Positions 52,896 to 64,000 of a DNA stretch of 64,000 bases are shown in pieces. The notes beneath the pieces were generated by a model. The model saw nothing but the letters and a program-made list of their open reading frames with translations. It was not told the DNA's origin and made no database searches. The position numbers and the translations under genes are program-made. The DNA is from Agapetus fuscipes (lineage: Eukaryota; Arthropoda; Insecta; Trichoptera; Glossosomatidae), in the NCBI GenBank assembly GCA_951799405.1, contig OX637337.1, positions 19,094,347-19,158,346 of the forward strand. The letters are read 5' to 3'. Within the stretch, counting starts at the first letter, position 1. The number at the start of each line of letters is the position of its first letter.

Positions 52896-53332
52896 GGCCC
52901 GGTATATTGAACTGTAGTAATATTTTAGTTAACTATTACTTGAACTTTTATTCAACATACTAATCTCGAGTTAACTAAAACCGAGCATTGCCGAAGTATG
53001 AAGCCACGCCCCCAAATCTTGGATATAATTAAAATGCCATTCAAAAACTTTAAAACAAACAACCAGTGATCTGTGCAAACAACTATTCATAAAAATCACA
53101 TGCCTAACCTTCATTAAGCTAGAAAACGAGACAAAAAAGTTCAGTTTGCAACAATTTTGATGTATCCTTACATTAAAAAAGAACAGCTGCTGTCAGTGAA
53201 GCGCCACCATCTTGAAAATCGAAATTTAAAGTTACTAAATATTTACTGGCGAAATTCGGTGAGTGAAATATTATGATGATTTAACTAAAATTGCATTTTA
53301 GTTAACTTTACGATACTTCAAAATACCGGGCC
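52896..53332. mobile_element. PIF/Harbinger-like MITE, complete inverted copy
   Basis: 437 bp from 'ggcccggtatattgaactg' to 'caaaataccgggcc', flanked by TTA on both sides (52893-52895 and 53333-53335). It lies about 40 bp from copy 2 and inverted to it, so the pair can form a large cruciform. Confidence 0.82.
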
Positions 53333-53339
53333 TTAATGA

Positions 53340-53512
53340 ATTATTTCTGTAGTTATAAACGCATTCAGGGAAAGACGGTAAAAATGCAGAATGTATGCTC
53401 ATCTAAGATTTGGGCTATTTTGTTGGAACACCTGCAGCATGTGCAAGCGTGAGTGTACGTCTTTTGGCGCGCATTGAAGATGTTAAAAATATATTCTTTA
53501 CTTAGATTTTTT
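53340..53512 (+). repeat. RTE-1 3' tail fragment, diverged
   Basis: 'gcattcagggaaagacggta', 'gaacacctgcagcatgtgca' and 'tcttttggcgcgcattga' correspond to the middle and end of the tail. Confidence 0.5.
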
Positions 53513-53799
53513 TAATGCATTTATTTGTTTATACGAGAAAGCAAAAAAAATATGTGTCACCTTTCTAATTTTCAGTGAAAAAAAAAAATTAAATTAACGA
53601 TTATATCCATGTTGGAAAATGTTATTGGCATATTCCATCCCTAATCTCATAAAACAAAAAGGGATCATATTTCTCAATGCTGTTTTTCGAATGCTGTTTT
53701 TTACGACCACTGTTTTTGTTTTCCTTTATTTTCGACCACTTTGCATATTCAGTGCAACCACTTCCTTTTTATTTTTACTTTTTAATATCCTTCTTTTTC

Positions 53800-53842
53800 T
53801 TCATCCTCTCTCTCCCTCTCTCCCTCTCTCTCTCTCCCTCCC
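53800..53842. repeat. (CT)n-rich low complexity
   Basis: Run of CTCTCTCC-type repeats upstream of the CR1-like ORF, possibly within its 5' UTR. Confidence 0.85.
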
Positions 53843-53972
53843 TAAGCTACAGAAAGCTGTTTCTCAGCGTGCTTGATAAGTCTTTTATAAATTATTTGTC
53901 ATTTTATTACGGTACTCTCTTTCTAATTTATTTTTTGATATACATGTACATGTATATTTTCTTAACTTTTTA

Positions 53973-56833
53973 ATGACATTAAGACTGTTTTATCAAAACG
54001 TACGAGGTCTTCGTACAAAAACACACACGTTCCTACAAAATGTTTTATTAAATGATTATGATGTAATTTTAATCTCAGAAAGTTGGTTGAACGATGGCAT
54101 TTTGAATAAAGAATTGTGTGATGATCGGTACGATGTTTTTAGAAGAGATAGAAATGAAGGTAGTGCTGGTATTTTACGCGGTGATGGTGTCATGATTGCT
54201 GCTCGCCAGTCCTTGAATGCCCGACATAGAGTGGATTGGCAGTCGGATTTGGAGTGTGTCTGGATTACTGTATCGGGTAAGTCTCTAAACAGGAACACTG
54301 CTGATTTACATATCGCTTGCATATATATGGCTGGTGGCTCTTGTCACGAACATATGGTGCTGTCTTTTGCTTCTGTACTTTCTAGTTTGAGAAACCTGTT
54401 CCCAGATGATACTTTCCTAGTTATCGGTGACTTTAACTTACCGAATATAACATGGGTAAAGGATGATATTAATGACCATCTCAGCCCACTCATAGCTGAT
54501 CGTCATACGATGGACTTATTTTTAAATTACTCTGTAATTGGGTTGGACCAATACAATGGCGTTGTTAATGCCAATGATAGGGTTCTAGACTTGATTTTTT
54601 CTAATGTCACTATAGAAGCTTCTCGCGCTGATTTTCCGATGGTGGTTGAAGACTCACACCATCCATCTATTGAACTAAATATTAAATTTATCTCCCAAGG
54701 ATCTATAGTTGAGCCTCCGCGCTTGGTACGTTTCTTTAGGAAAGGCGACTACGCTGGCCTCAAAACATTCTTACTTGACATTGATTGGGAGAAGGTGCTT
54801 GATCACAGCAATGTGAATCATTCAGTGGATGAGTTCTACAGGATAATCAATGGCGGTATTGCCACTTACATCCCAAGCGAAACTATTCGATCGGGCACTT
54901 ACCCATCATGGTTTTCTGCTGCACTTATTAAAATTATTAGAGAAAAGCACAAGTTCCACAAACGTTGGCGGCTGCTCGGTGATCCGTTGGATTATCAAAC
55001 TTTCTCCCTATTGCGTGCTCGTCAGAAACGAGTTCAACGTGAATGCTACACGAGGTTTATAAGGCGTACAGAGGATTCTGTAGCCAAGGATCCTAAAAAG
55101 TTCTGGTCCTTTCTGAAGGGAAAGAAAAATTCTTCTTCTTTGCCTCGGGAGTTGTCCTTTGGGGATCGTGTGGCCTCTAATGCTGCTGATATGGCAGGGT
55201 TGCTCTCTGACTACTTTGGATCGGTGTTTGTGAATGGTCACTTGGATGCTTGGGACGAAACTCTTAATGGTGTGTATTCTTCCAAAGCGATGACTAGGGG
55301 TCTGACTGTTACACCGGCAATTGTATGCAAATACTTGAACTCGCTTGACTCCAATAAAGGTCCGGGTCATGACGGAATCCCCTCATTTTTGGCTGTTAAC
55401 TGTGCCAAGGAACTTTCAGTCCCATTGACAATCATATTCAATAGTTCTCTCCTTACAGGTGAGTTTCCTCGTGTGTGGAAGTAGGCACACGTTGTCCCTA
55501 TACATAAGACTGGATCTAAAAACAAAGCTGAAAACTATAGACCAATATCAATCCTACCAGTTTTTGGGAAACTCTTTGAAAAGATAATTTACAATCACAT
55601 ATATGCTTTGATATCTTCTCAAGTACCTGAATCTCAACATGGTTTCTTAAGGAAGAGATCGGTTGTTTCTAATCTGGCAGTTTTCACTGACTGCGTCTTC
55701 AAGGAAATGGACAGAGGTGGACAGATTGATGTCGTGTACACGGACTACTCTAAGGCGTTTGACAGAGTCAATCATCGTGTGTTATTACAAAAATTGCATA
55801 CACTCGGAGTACACGGCAATCTTTTGCGGTGGTTCTCCTCATATTTAAACAGGCGTTCTCAAGCGGTAGTCGTCGGTGGCTGTAGGTCCAATTATTTAAC
55901 AATTCCCTCTGGGGTCCCCCAGGGTTCCCACTTAGGTCCTCTTTTATTTAATGCATATGTATATGATATTGAGTGTTGTTTTCAACACGCGAAATGCTTG
56001 TTGTACGCTGATGATACAAAAGTGTATATGAGGATAGATAATTATCAGGACTGCCTAATGCTGCAAAGCGACCTTGATAGGCTCTCGCATTACTGTATCC
56101 TTAATGATTTATCTCTGAATGTAAATAAGTGTCAACAAATAACTTTCACTCGAAAGAAAATTCCCTTAACTTACAACTATCAGATTAATAATAATTATTT
56201 GAAGACCGTAACCGGAGTGAGGGACCTTGGAGTTTATATGGACGCTGGACTAATTTTCGATTCACATATCTTTTCCATCACTGAGAGGGCTTACAAAGTG
56301 CTAGGATTTGTCTTGAGAGCTTGCAGTGATTTTAAGGATTTGAATGCAGTTAAATCACCGTATTTTGCCTATGTTCGCAGTATTCTTGAATTTGCATCTC
56401 CTGTTTGGAACCCCATGTATGATACATATATACGTCGACTAGAAGGTATCCAGAACAAATTTCTTAAGCATCTAAACTTCAGGGCACATGTTTACTTTAA
56501 TGATCATCGTGCTGCCGCTCATCATCATGGAATGATGCCAATGAAATCCCGTCGGATTCTCCTAGACATGAGTTTTTTATATGGGCTCATTCATGTTGTA
56601 TCTATATTGATTCTAATTCTCTATGTGGGGGGATCACTTATCGTGTACCACACTCTAGACGCACTAGACTTGGTTCTCTATTCTTTTCTAATACATATCA
56701 TTCAAATTATGCTAAAAATTCAATAATGAACAGATTGCTCAACACTTACAATGATAATTTTAACGATTTAGACATATTTTTATTATCAAAAAGTAAATTT
56801 CTCGACGGTGTGATTGCTGTTTTATCAAGGTAG
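53973..56833 (+). pseudogene. CR1/Jockey-like LINE ORF2 (endonuclease and reverse transcriptase), one stop and one frameshift
   Basis: The first 503 codons encode an AP-type endonuclease (FYQNVRGLRTK, ISESWLND, VIGDFNLPNI, RVLDLIFSN, DSHHPSIEL) and the start of the RT (SNKGPGHDGIPSF). A single TAG at 55482-55484 interrupts the frame after FPRVWK. The same frame then continues with AHVVPIHKTGSKNKAENYRP and RPISILPVFGKLFEK, QHGFLRKRSV, VYTDYSKAFDRVNH, SGVPQGSHLGPLLFNAY, catalytic YADD (about 56005-56016) and VRDLGVYMD. Near 56600-56630 a one-base shift occurs. In the other frame the protein goes on (TYRVPHSRRTRLGSLFSNTY ... FLDGVIAVLSR) to TAG at 56831-56833. No ORF1 was recognised upstream. 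Only two lesions imply a young copy. The exact clade (CR1, Jockey or relative) is not settled. Confidence 0.9.
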
Positions 56834-57222
56834 CTCCCTTCTCATCCCTTTTATCATCCTTCCTCCTTTCCTCAAACATCCTTTCATCTCTCTGTGTATT
56901 TGCGCATATATATATGTATATATAAATATGTATATGTATTTCTCGTTTTTCTTAAACCTGTTCTCTGTTAGTTGTTTTTTTCTGATTATTTGTTGTTAGT
57001 TGGTTTTTTTCTTGTGTTTTATTTTAAACCTTGTTATTTTGTTTATTTTTTTCTCTTCGTATTGCTATTTGTAGATATGGATTGTTTGTATCTTTGAAAT
57101 TTTTAAGTTAACGAAACCTGTTATTGGCCTTAAAATATTTTTCTTTTCATTCTTTTGCGAGTTTATGCTTTGTATGTGCTGTTGTGTTTCTTTAAAATAA
57201 ATAAAAAAAAAAAAAAAAAAAA
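56834..57222 (+). other. 3' UTR and poly(A) end of the CR1/Jockey-like LINE
   Basis: T-rich 3' UTR ending in 'ttaaaataaataaaaaaaa' and an A-run of more than 20 (about 57199-57224). The A-tail marks the 3' boundary of the insertion. Confidence 0.75.
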
Positions 57223-57344
57223 AAATACAGCTTTTCCTGAAGTTTTGGTGCTAATGATTGGTATTCACCTTGCTGGGTTCATTCCATCAGAGTCAAGTGA
57301 CGAGGCCAATGAGCGTACACGACTAGCCCGTACACCGAGCATAA

Positions 57345-57462
57345 CACTTTTAACTCAGCCATAGAGTTACTAAAACACAGTATGGAAATTAAAACAGTGC
57401 CTCTGAGGAACGTTTCAGCTTACAGGGATTTTTTGGTGAAACGCTGAGGTATTGTTTTGTAC
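57345..57462. mobile_element. short palindromic MITE, family D
   Basis: 'cttttaactcagccatagag', 'aaaacagtgcctctgagga' and 'ggtgaaacgctgaggtattg' match the family. Confidence 0.6.
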
Positions 57463-57734
57463 TTAGGTGGTGCAGACTTTCCGAGCTTCACTTGCTCTTT
57501 ACTAACACTAATTGAGCACGACAGGCGAGTAGCTCACATATATACTCCCATGGTAGGTACTAGCGTTTTATATAATCTACAAGATAAATTTACCAATCAA
57601 ATTAATGTTTAATTCCGTTGTTCTTCTATCCTTTTGCGAAAGTGATGATCAAAGTTAAAATGATCTGCTTAGGTTGTGAGTTGTGACGTATACGTTTTTT
57701 TCAGATCTGTTAAAAAATAGCGATCTATCCTAAA

Positions 57735-57960
57735 GCTCAGTCACACAAATTCATTTGCCTTTCAGAGTCATATGAACTGTATGCCCACAAGCAGACAAAT
57801 GTTAATACACTCTTACACTTGCAACATGTCCATCTTCTAACAAAATAAAACCCCAAATCTGAAATCAACTTTAGGCCTGCAAATCTAGCTGGCCTTCCCT
57901 GAAACATAGGCAAGTGAACCAATTTTTACAGCAGGGTGGGTAAGCCTCATGATAATTAAC
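57735..57960 (-). repeat. RTE-1 3' tail copy, diverged
   Basis: 'gcccacaagcagacaaatgt', 'ggccttccctgaaacatagg' and 'cagggtgggtaagcctcatg' occur in the reversed tail order. Confidence 0.68.
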
Positions 57961-58394
57961 GGGTCAAAACATTTTAACAGAATGTCTATTTAAAATTGAA
58001 CGCTTGCAAATCTTATTAAATTTGCAAATTACAATAAATACCTGCAACCTCATACTATAACATAATATATAGAAAAATAATAAAACATTGAAAGCATATT
58101 TTCTATGCCATATATATAAATATTAGGTGTGTACATAAAATATATTTTCGTCATTTTCGCCAATAAACAACTTTCTTTGAGGCTTAGTTAGGTTTAAAAA
58201 ACAGGTGAATACTAAAATATGAAATTTCACTAGAGGCGCTTATAACACGTACACAAATAGGTCAAAACAACCTAAATCACTTTTGACCTTTTCTCTCTTC
58301 ACAGCTCAGCTTTAAGTGCTCTTTATCTTATGGAGGGCTTATTTCCTACATACATCATATCACTACTCGTACAATATGATGGTTCTATCTTATA
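57961..58394. other. no gene seen
   Basis: AT-rich spacer before the RTE-2 fragment. Confidence 0.4.
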
Positions 58395-58720
58395 AAGTAC
58401 AAAAGAATGTGATGAGATGGTTTGGGCATGTGGAAAGAATGAAAGATGATAGACTGACAAAGTATGTATACAAAGAAAGTGTGAAAGGAAAAAGAGGGAA
58501 GGGACGACCGAGAAAAGTATGGAGTGATCAGATTGAGGAGATTGTGAAGGAATGGGATATACAAAGTGAGCGTAAAAGAAGAAAATGCATGAAAAAGGTG
58601 ATGGATATGAAGGAATTGAAAGAGGTATGTCAGGATAGGAAAAAATGGAGGCAAATCTGCAGAGGCTCTGGCCACCCCTAGCGGAATGGCGACAGAGTTA
58701 CAGTTACAGTTACAGTATCT
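58395..58720 (+). mobile_element. RTE-2 LINE 3' end
   Basis: Encodes about 95 residues of an RTE-type RT C-terminus: VMRWFGHVERMKDDRLTKYV, GKGRPRKVWSDQIEEIVKEW, CMKKVMDMKELKEVCQDRKK. It is clearly related to, but distinct from, RTE-1. The stop at 58679-58681 is followed almost at once by 'gaatggcgacagagttacag' and TTACAG repeats, which form the 3' tail. It lacks the 250-bp RTE-1 tail. Confidence 0.85.
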
Positions 58721-59394
58721 TATTCCCATGTACCTCGTTAACCGTATTCTCTGTACGAGAAATATATCAGAAACCGAGTATACAAGTATTAAAATAGTGT
58801 ATGAGTAATTTGACATCGTTTCCACAACATTTACGATAACAGGAGCGTTTCTATAATAATAAAAAAAACTCGAAGAAATAACGGCCACTTCGGGTTTTAA
58901 GACTTATTTTAATACCCTAAGAATTTTGTATTGTTTCTTCCTTTTGAAAAAATGTGAACATTCAACTTAGTAAATTTATAAAATGTTAAAATAAAAACTC
59001 GGAAACCACCTTATTAATTTTGTACCTTATTAATTTTCCATGTCTGAAAACATAACACATTTTACCTCCCAACCATCCTTTATTATATTACCCTTCGTCG
59101 TCGTCATTCGTCGTCGAGTTTCGATTTTCAAAATCAATGCCATCACAGCAGATGAAACACATTCATGCTCTATAGCAAATTAATTTTTGTATATATGCTG
59201 CAATGCGGCGAGCTTACGCGTGTGTGTTTACAAATGTATGAAAACTTTTAGGAATTAATCTGTTTGTTCATACTAAAAATGTATGGAACAATATTGACAT
59301 CTAGCGGCAAAACGTAAAAGTTTTTTTTACATTTTCTTTTATTTCATGCAAATTAAAAATAAAAAAAAAGCCAAATAAAAATGGATTTCAATCT
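58721..59394. other. no gene seen
   Basis: AT-rich, with a short CGTCGT run near 59097-59117. No recognised element. Confidence 0.4.
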
Positions 59395-61277
59395 GTAATC
59401 TAAGTTGCAAACATATATAACATTTGAGATTCATATTACATGCATTCTTACGAGCAGACATGTATAAGTTCTAATCTAATCTAATCTAAGCTGCAAAGAT
59501 ATATATCATTTAAGATTTATATTAAATGCATTCCCACAAGCAGATATGTATAAGTTCCCGCTTACATATGCTGCATGTGTACTTACAACATAACAGCCCA
59601 TTCCAAATGAACATAAGCCCTGCAACTCTTGCCAACCTTCCCTGAAACAAAGGTGAATTTGCAAAGTAAACCATTTTTTAAAGTATGGGTGGTCAGCCTC
59701 ATACCAACCTATAAGTCAAGAAAATTATTTTGTGTATTTCTTTACATAATCTAAGTTGCAAAGATACATACCATTTAAGATTCATATTAAATGCATTCCC
59801 ACACGCAGACAGGTACAAGTTCACGCTTACAAATGCCCAATGTGGACTTGCAAAATAAAAAAAACTAATCTCAAATGAACATAAGCCCTGCAACTTTTGC
59901 CGACTTTTCCTCAAACAGAGATAAAATTAGCATGGTAAACCATTGCTTACAGTATGGGTGGTCAGCCACATACTAACCTTTTAGTCAAGGAAATTATTTT
60001 GTTTAGTTCTATAATCTAAGTTGCAAAGATACATACCATTTGAGATTCATATTAAATGCATTCCCACAAGCAGACAGGTACAAGTTCACGCTTACAAATG
60101 CCCAATGTGGACTTGCAAAATAAAAAAAACTAATCTCAAATGAACATAAGCCCTGCAACTCTTGCCGACTTTTCCTCAAACAGAGATAAAATTTGCATTG
60201 TGAACCATTGCTTACAGTATGGGTGGTCAGCCACATACTAACCTTTTAGTCAAGGAAATTAATTTGTTTAGTTCATTAATCTAAGTTGCAAAGATACATA
60301 CCATTTGAGATTCATATTAAATGCATTCCCACAAGCAGACAGGTATAAGTTCGCGCTTACAAATGCCCCATGTGGACTTATAAAATAAAAAACTAATCTT
60401 AAATGAACATAAGCCCTGCAACTCTTGCCGACTTTTCCTCAAACAGAGATAAAATTTGCATTGTGAACCATTGCTTACAGTATGGGTGGTCAGCCACATA
60501 CTAACCTTTTAGTCAAGGAAATTAATTTGTTTAGTTCATTAATCTAAGTTGCAAAGATACATACCATTTGAGATTCATATAAAATGCATTCCCACAAGCA
60601 GACAGGTACAAGTTCACGCTTACAAATGCCCAATGTGGACTTGCAAAATAAAAAAAACTAATCTCAAATGAACATAAGCCCTGCAACTCTTGCCGACTTT
60701 TCCTCAAACAGAGATAAAATTTGCATTGTGAACCATTGCTTACAGTATGGGTGGTCAGCCACATACTAACCTTTTAGTCAAGGAAATTAATTTGTTTAGT
60801 TCATTAATCTAAGTTGCAAGATACATACCATTTGAGATTCATATTAAATGCATTCCCACTAGCAGACAGGTATAAGTTCGCGCTTACAAATGCCCCATGT
60901 GGACTTATAAAATAAAAAACTAATCTCAAATGAACATAAGCCCTGCAACTCTTGCCGACTTTTCCTCAAACAGAGATAAAATTTTCATGGTAAACCATTC
61001 TTACAGTATGGGTGGTCAGCCACATACTAACCTATAAGTCAAGGAAATTATTTTGTTAAGTTCTATAATCTAAGTTGCAAAGATACATACCAATCGAGAT
61101 TCATATTAAATGCATTCCCACAAGCAGACATTTATAAGTTCACGCTTACACATAATGCATGTTGACTTACAACATAAAAACCCAATCTCAAATTAATATA
61201 AGCCCTGCAACTCTTGCCAATCTTCCCTGAAACACAGCTGAAATCTTCAAAGTGAACCATTTTTTAAACTATGGGTG
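59395..61277 (-). repeat. tandem array of RTE-1 3' tails, unit of about 265 bp
   Basis: Starts of the reversed unit ('taatctaagttgcaaagat') occur at about 59397, 59745, 60010, 60276, 60540, 60804 and 61067, a spacing of about 265 bp in the regular part. Each unit is a single nearly full tail ending 'cttttagtcaaggaaattaa'. The central units (60010-61020) are most alike and share variants such as 'acttttcctcaaacagagat'. Recurrent 60-77-codon ORFs are artefacts of the unit. Confidence 0.88.
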
Positions 61278-61417
61278 GTCGATTTTCTTTTACAAAGGCT
61301 GCATGTTTTTATTTTACATGTTTTCCGAATTTTAACGCGAGGAAACTATGCGCAATATACACATTCACCAAATGTTAAGGGGTTGGGCTGCGTAGCAGCC
61401 AGGGGCAACGCCCCTAG
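61278..61417 (+). mobile_element. possible Helitron-like 3' end
   Basis: The last tail unit breaks off at 'gggtggtc' (about 61278). The inserted sequence ends with the hairpin GGCTGC-gta-GCAGCC (61386-61400), a second GGGGC-aac-GCCCC fold, and CTAG (61414-61417) followed by T. A 5' TC boundary is not certain. Confidence 0.4.
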
Positions 61418-61439
61418 TATTTATTAAAATAACTAATTT

Positions 61440-62085
61440 GCGTTTTTGAGAAGTTTGTTAAGATGGTTTGGGCATATGGAGAGAATGAATGAGGAAAGAC
61501 TGACGAAGAAAGTATATGTTGGTAGAATAGATGGATGTCGTGGTAGAGGAAGACCGAGAAAGGTATGGATGGACCAAATATCCGAAATTGCGAATGAATG
61601 GAATATCCAGAGTCATAATAAAAGAAGAGCTTGTATGAAGAAGGTTATGACTCTGGAGGAAATGAAAGAAGTATGTAAGGATAGAAAGAAATGGCGGTTG
61701 ATCTGTGATGTTGGCGGCTGGGGTTTGTTAAAGTAAAATTGGTTTTGTGATTTAGTTTTTTATGTCAATGTATAGGTATATTGTTGTTTATTGATTTTAA
61801 AAATGTAATTTGTCATGTATGTTCCTTGACTTATAGGTTGTTATGCGGCTGACCACCCATACTTTAAAAAATTGGTTCACTTTGCCAATGTCACCCCTGT
61901 TTCAAGGAAGGACGGCAAGAGTTGCAGGGCTTATGTTCATTTGAGATGGGTTCTTATAATGTAGGTCCACATGCGGCATGTGTTAGCGCGAAATTATACA
62001 TGTCTGCTTGTGGGAATGCATTTGATGTAAATCTTAAATGGTATATATCCTTGCAGCTTAGATTAGATTAGATTAGATTAGATCG
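61440..62085 (+). mobile_element. RTE-1 LINE 3' end: RT C-terminus and tail
   Basis: The ORF 61446-61736 encodes RWFGHMERMNEERLTKKVYV ... CKDRKKWRLICDV. About 85 bp of UTR follow, then the tail (61820-62085) ending in TTAGA repeats. The UTR between stop and tail is shorter than in the copy at 41018, so this is a subfamily or a deletion. Confidence 0.88.
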
Positions 62086-62954
62086 TACAGAATAGTAATT
62101 CAATGAACATTTTTTCATTCAATAAGCATTTGAATTTAACTCTTCAAAAACTCAAAATATATGGATCTACTTTAAATGATTAATTTCCGTACGGTAGGGA
62201 TATGCAGCAAGTTTGATTAAAACTAGAATTCGTTCTTGAAAAATCAGAAAAAAATGTAATTGTGGGGTACAGTTATTTTGTGTTTCTTTGGGCGATTTTA
62301 AAATTTACTTGCCTTTGAGAAAATACCAAAGATTCAGGCAGTCTTACAACAACTGGGTATTTTTTTTTTGCGCTTTGTTTAGCGGCCAACATGCTTACAT
62401 GCGGTTATTGAAGAGCGGTTCACAAGAAAACGCCGCCAACAAAATAAATTATATAATCTTATGTTGTTCAATTTTTTATTTTCTTAGTTTTATAAAAAAT
62501 AGCATAATTTAAGTGATGACAATCGCCAAAAACAAAAACTTAAGCGAATTCGTAGATCGAGGTTCGTCTTTGATAATATGTTATTTGAAAGGTCTGAATC
62601 CAAACACACCTTGATAACGAGAATAGGATCAGATACGCAGGAGGTAAGTGTCACATCCTATACTTTCTCTTTTGAGCATATCCTGCGCCCGGAGCTTCCA
62701 ATATCCGGACCTCCCGCCTTTGTTTTCAAAATTTCGATCCCTATCCGGGACACTAACACTTCCAACTCAATTTATCTGGGCCCATTTAAGTGATAGCGAA
62801 ATGTGTTCTGAGACTATGCTGATATTTTGACACGAACAGATTTTGTTTTATAAAAACTATATTCATCACCATGAAACTATACAATGAAAGCTAATAATAT
62901 GTACAAATTTTTATTCGTATCGGTTGAAGATACGAGTAGCAGTAGTTGTTTTTT
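62086..62954. other. no gene assigned
   Basis: AT-rich, with two short overlapping ORFs (62578 and 62648) lacking domains. Confidence 0.4.
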
Positions 62955-63245
62955 TTTTCATAATAATAATAATAATTGGACAATTTGTATACAGCGCCGT
63001 TTAGTGGCACTAGCCACCCCAAGGGCGCTTTTATGTGTTGAAGCTTCTGCTAAACAAATGTGTCTTATGCAACTTCCTGAAACTGCCAACACTGGTCTCT
63101 GTTCTCAACTCCAGAGGTAGACTATTCCAGCAGGATGGACCAGCCGAACTAAAAGCCCTGTCTCCGAAACCGGTTCTGTTCCGTCGAAGAGGCAGTTTAG
63201 TATTTGAATCGATAAGGTGAAACACATAACATACATACACATCAA
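62955..63245 (-). pseudogene. CR1/L2-type LINE, RT C-terminal fragment and 3' end
   Basis: The minus strand encodes GFGDRAFSSAGPSCWNSLP and SFRKLHKTHLF, the C-terminal hallmark of L2/CR1-like RTs. Beyond it lie 'agcgccgtttagtggcac' (plus strand) and an ATT-repeat end (62962-62976). A different copy or subfamily from the one at 47300. Confidence 0.72.
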
Positions 63246-63255
63246 GTGACTTGGT

Positions 63256-64000
63256 CGTTTTTACTTTCTTGCTATAGCCGAAGGCTATAAAAGAAAGTTA
63301 TGATTTGGTGTGAAAATTTTTTTTCGAGGTTTTCACGGAAATGAGTTGTCCTGGTGCAGGACATGCCAAAAAACACTATCTTTCAAAAACGTCCGTCTGT
63401 ATGTATGTATGTATGTATGTATGTGTGTGTGTCACTTTCCAAAGTATAAGACCTAGAGATACCAAATTTTGGCTATATCAACTTTTTTGGACATGTATTA
63501 AGTATGAATAACATGACATTACACCAACTTGAAAATTCAAGATGGCTGCCATACAAAAAAAACATAAAATAGCACTTTTCTCAAAAACGGCTCCAAGAAT
63601 TTTTCCTAAATTTTCAGAGTTGCCACTAATTAATTTTTAACTTAATAAATTAGTTATAACAACACTCTTACTAATCTGTGTCTATGGGCTGCCGTATGAA
63701 AAAAACAAACGATTGTGATTTTCTCGAAAGTTAAGTGGTCAACAAAAATATAATGTTCTACAATATTATGGACAACATAAATTTCTACAAATTTACAAAA
63801 AAAATTTTTTGAAAAAATAAATATAAAGCACCGTTTACACGACCTGAAATTTTAAATCGAAAATATTACAAAAACCTATTAAAATGCAAGATATTTAAAT
63901 TTGTTTTAAATTTTTTAGAAAGAACAAGCTTATTACTTTAATTCGTAATCATTTTTTTTTTACTTTTTTGAAAATTCAAGATGGCTTCCAAAGAGATGAA
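63256..64000. repeat. unassigned non-coding repeat with hairpin and ATGT microsatellite
   Basis: Begins near 'cttgctatagccgaaggcta', which forms a short hairpin, followed by 'acgtccgtctgtatgtatg' and an ATGT/GTGT run (63397-63431). 'ttcaagatggctgccata' at 63537 and 'ttcaagatggcttccaaa' at 63975 suggest an internal repeat of about 440 bp. No ORF. It continues beyond the window. Confidence 0.4.

Larger units (their letters stand above)
51207..52958. repeat. 1,752-bp tandem duplication, unit 2
   Basis: Second copy of 49455-51206. Beyond 52958 the MITE sequence continues normally, so this unit holds the original right-hand context. Confidence 0.95.

Overview
The window is AT-rich nuclear DNA from an animal, most likely an arthropod. 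The evidence is indirect: several tRNA-derived SINE families, RTE-like and CR1/Jockey-like LINEs, PIF/Harbinger-like and hAT-like MITEs, a 5S-rRNA-derived unit, and no bacterial-style gene organisation. I found no conventional intron-containing host gene. Almost everything that can be recognised is a transposable element, a piece of one, or a tandem array built from one. All identifications were made by eye from the sequence; no database search was run.

The most notable locus is at 3517-6511 on the minus strand. It is a compact LTR retroelement with two 453-bp LTRs that look identical, an ATAT target duplication, a polypurine tract and a tRNA-like primer-binding site. It has no pol gene. Its single intact 571-codon ORF joins a SAP-domain, Gag-like N-terminus in frame to a protein closely resembling the chromatin protein DEK. 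This looks like a processed host mRNA captured by an LTR element, similar in structure to a retroviral gag-host gene fusion. The element sits inside the 3' UTR of an RTE-like LINE (RTE-1) whose 600-codon RT ORF (6598-8400, minus) is open, and whose 3' UTR resumes on the far side of the insertion (3228-3520).

That RTE-1 3' UTR tail, about 250 bp ending in short ATTATAG or TTAGA repeats, is the commonest sequence in the window. It occurs at more than 20 places on both strands, and has been amplified into two tandem arrays: 43670-46358 (composite unit of about 400 bp) and 59395-61277 (unit of about 265 bp). RT-end fragments of RTE-1 (41024, 61446, 36080) and of a second family, RTE-2 (58395, 11968, 29405, 46830), are scattered around. 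A third RT fragment is at 15557-16343.

Other regions by position: two fold-back elements with arms of short repeats (1903-2757, 33588-34132); a DNA transposon with long terminal inverted repeats, an 8-bp target duplication and a decayed transposase-like gene (19152-21461); a 5S-rRNA-like sequence abutting a tRNA SINE (26662-27119); a hAT-like fold-back MITE (39729-40218); a Ty3-type solo LTR (47635-48263); a near-perfect 1,752-bp tandem duplication (49455-52958) containing a 32-bp minisatellite and PIF/Harbinger-like MITEs; and a nearly intact CR1/Jockey-like LINE carrying one nonsense codon and one frameshift (53973-57222). Three tRNA-derived SINE families (A, B, C) and a short palindromic MITE family (D) are dispersed throughout. 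Family names such as SINE-A or RTE-1 are local labels.
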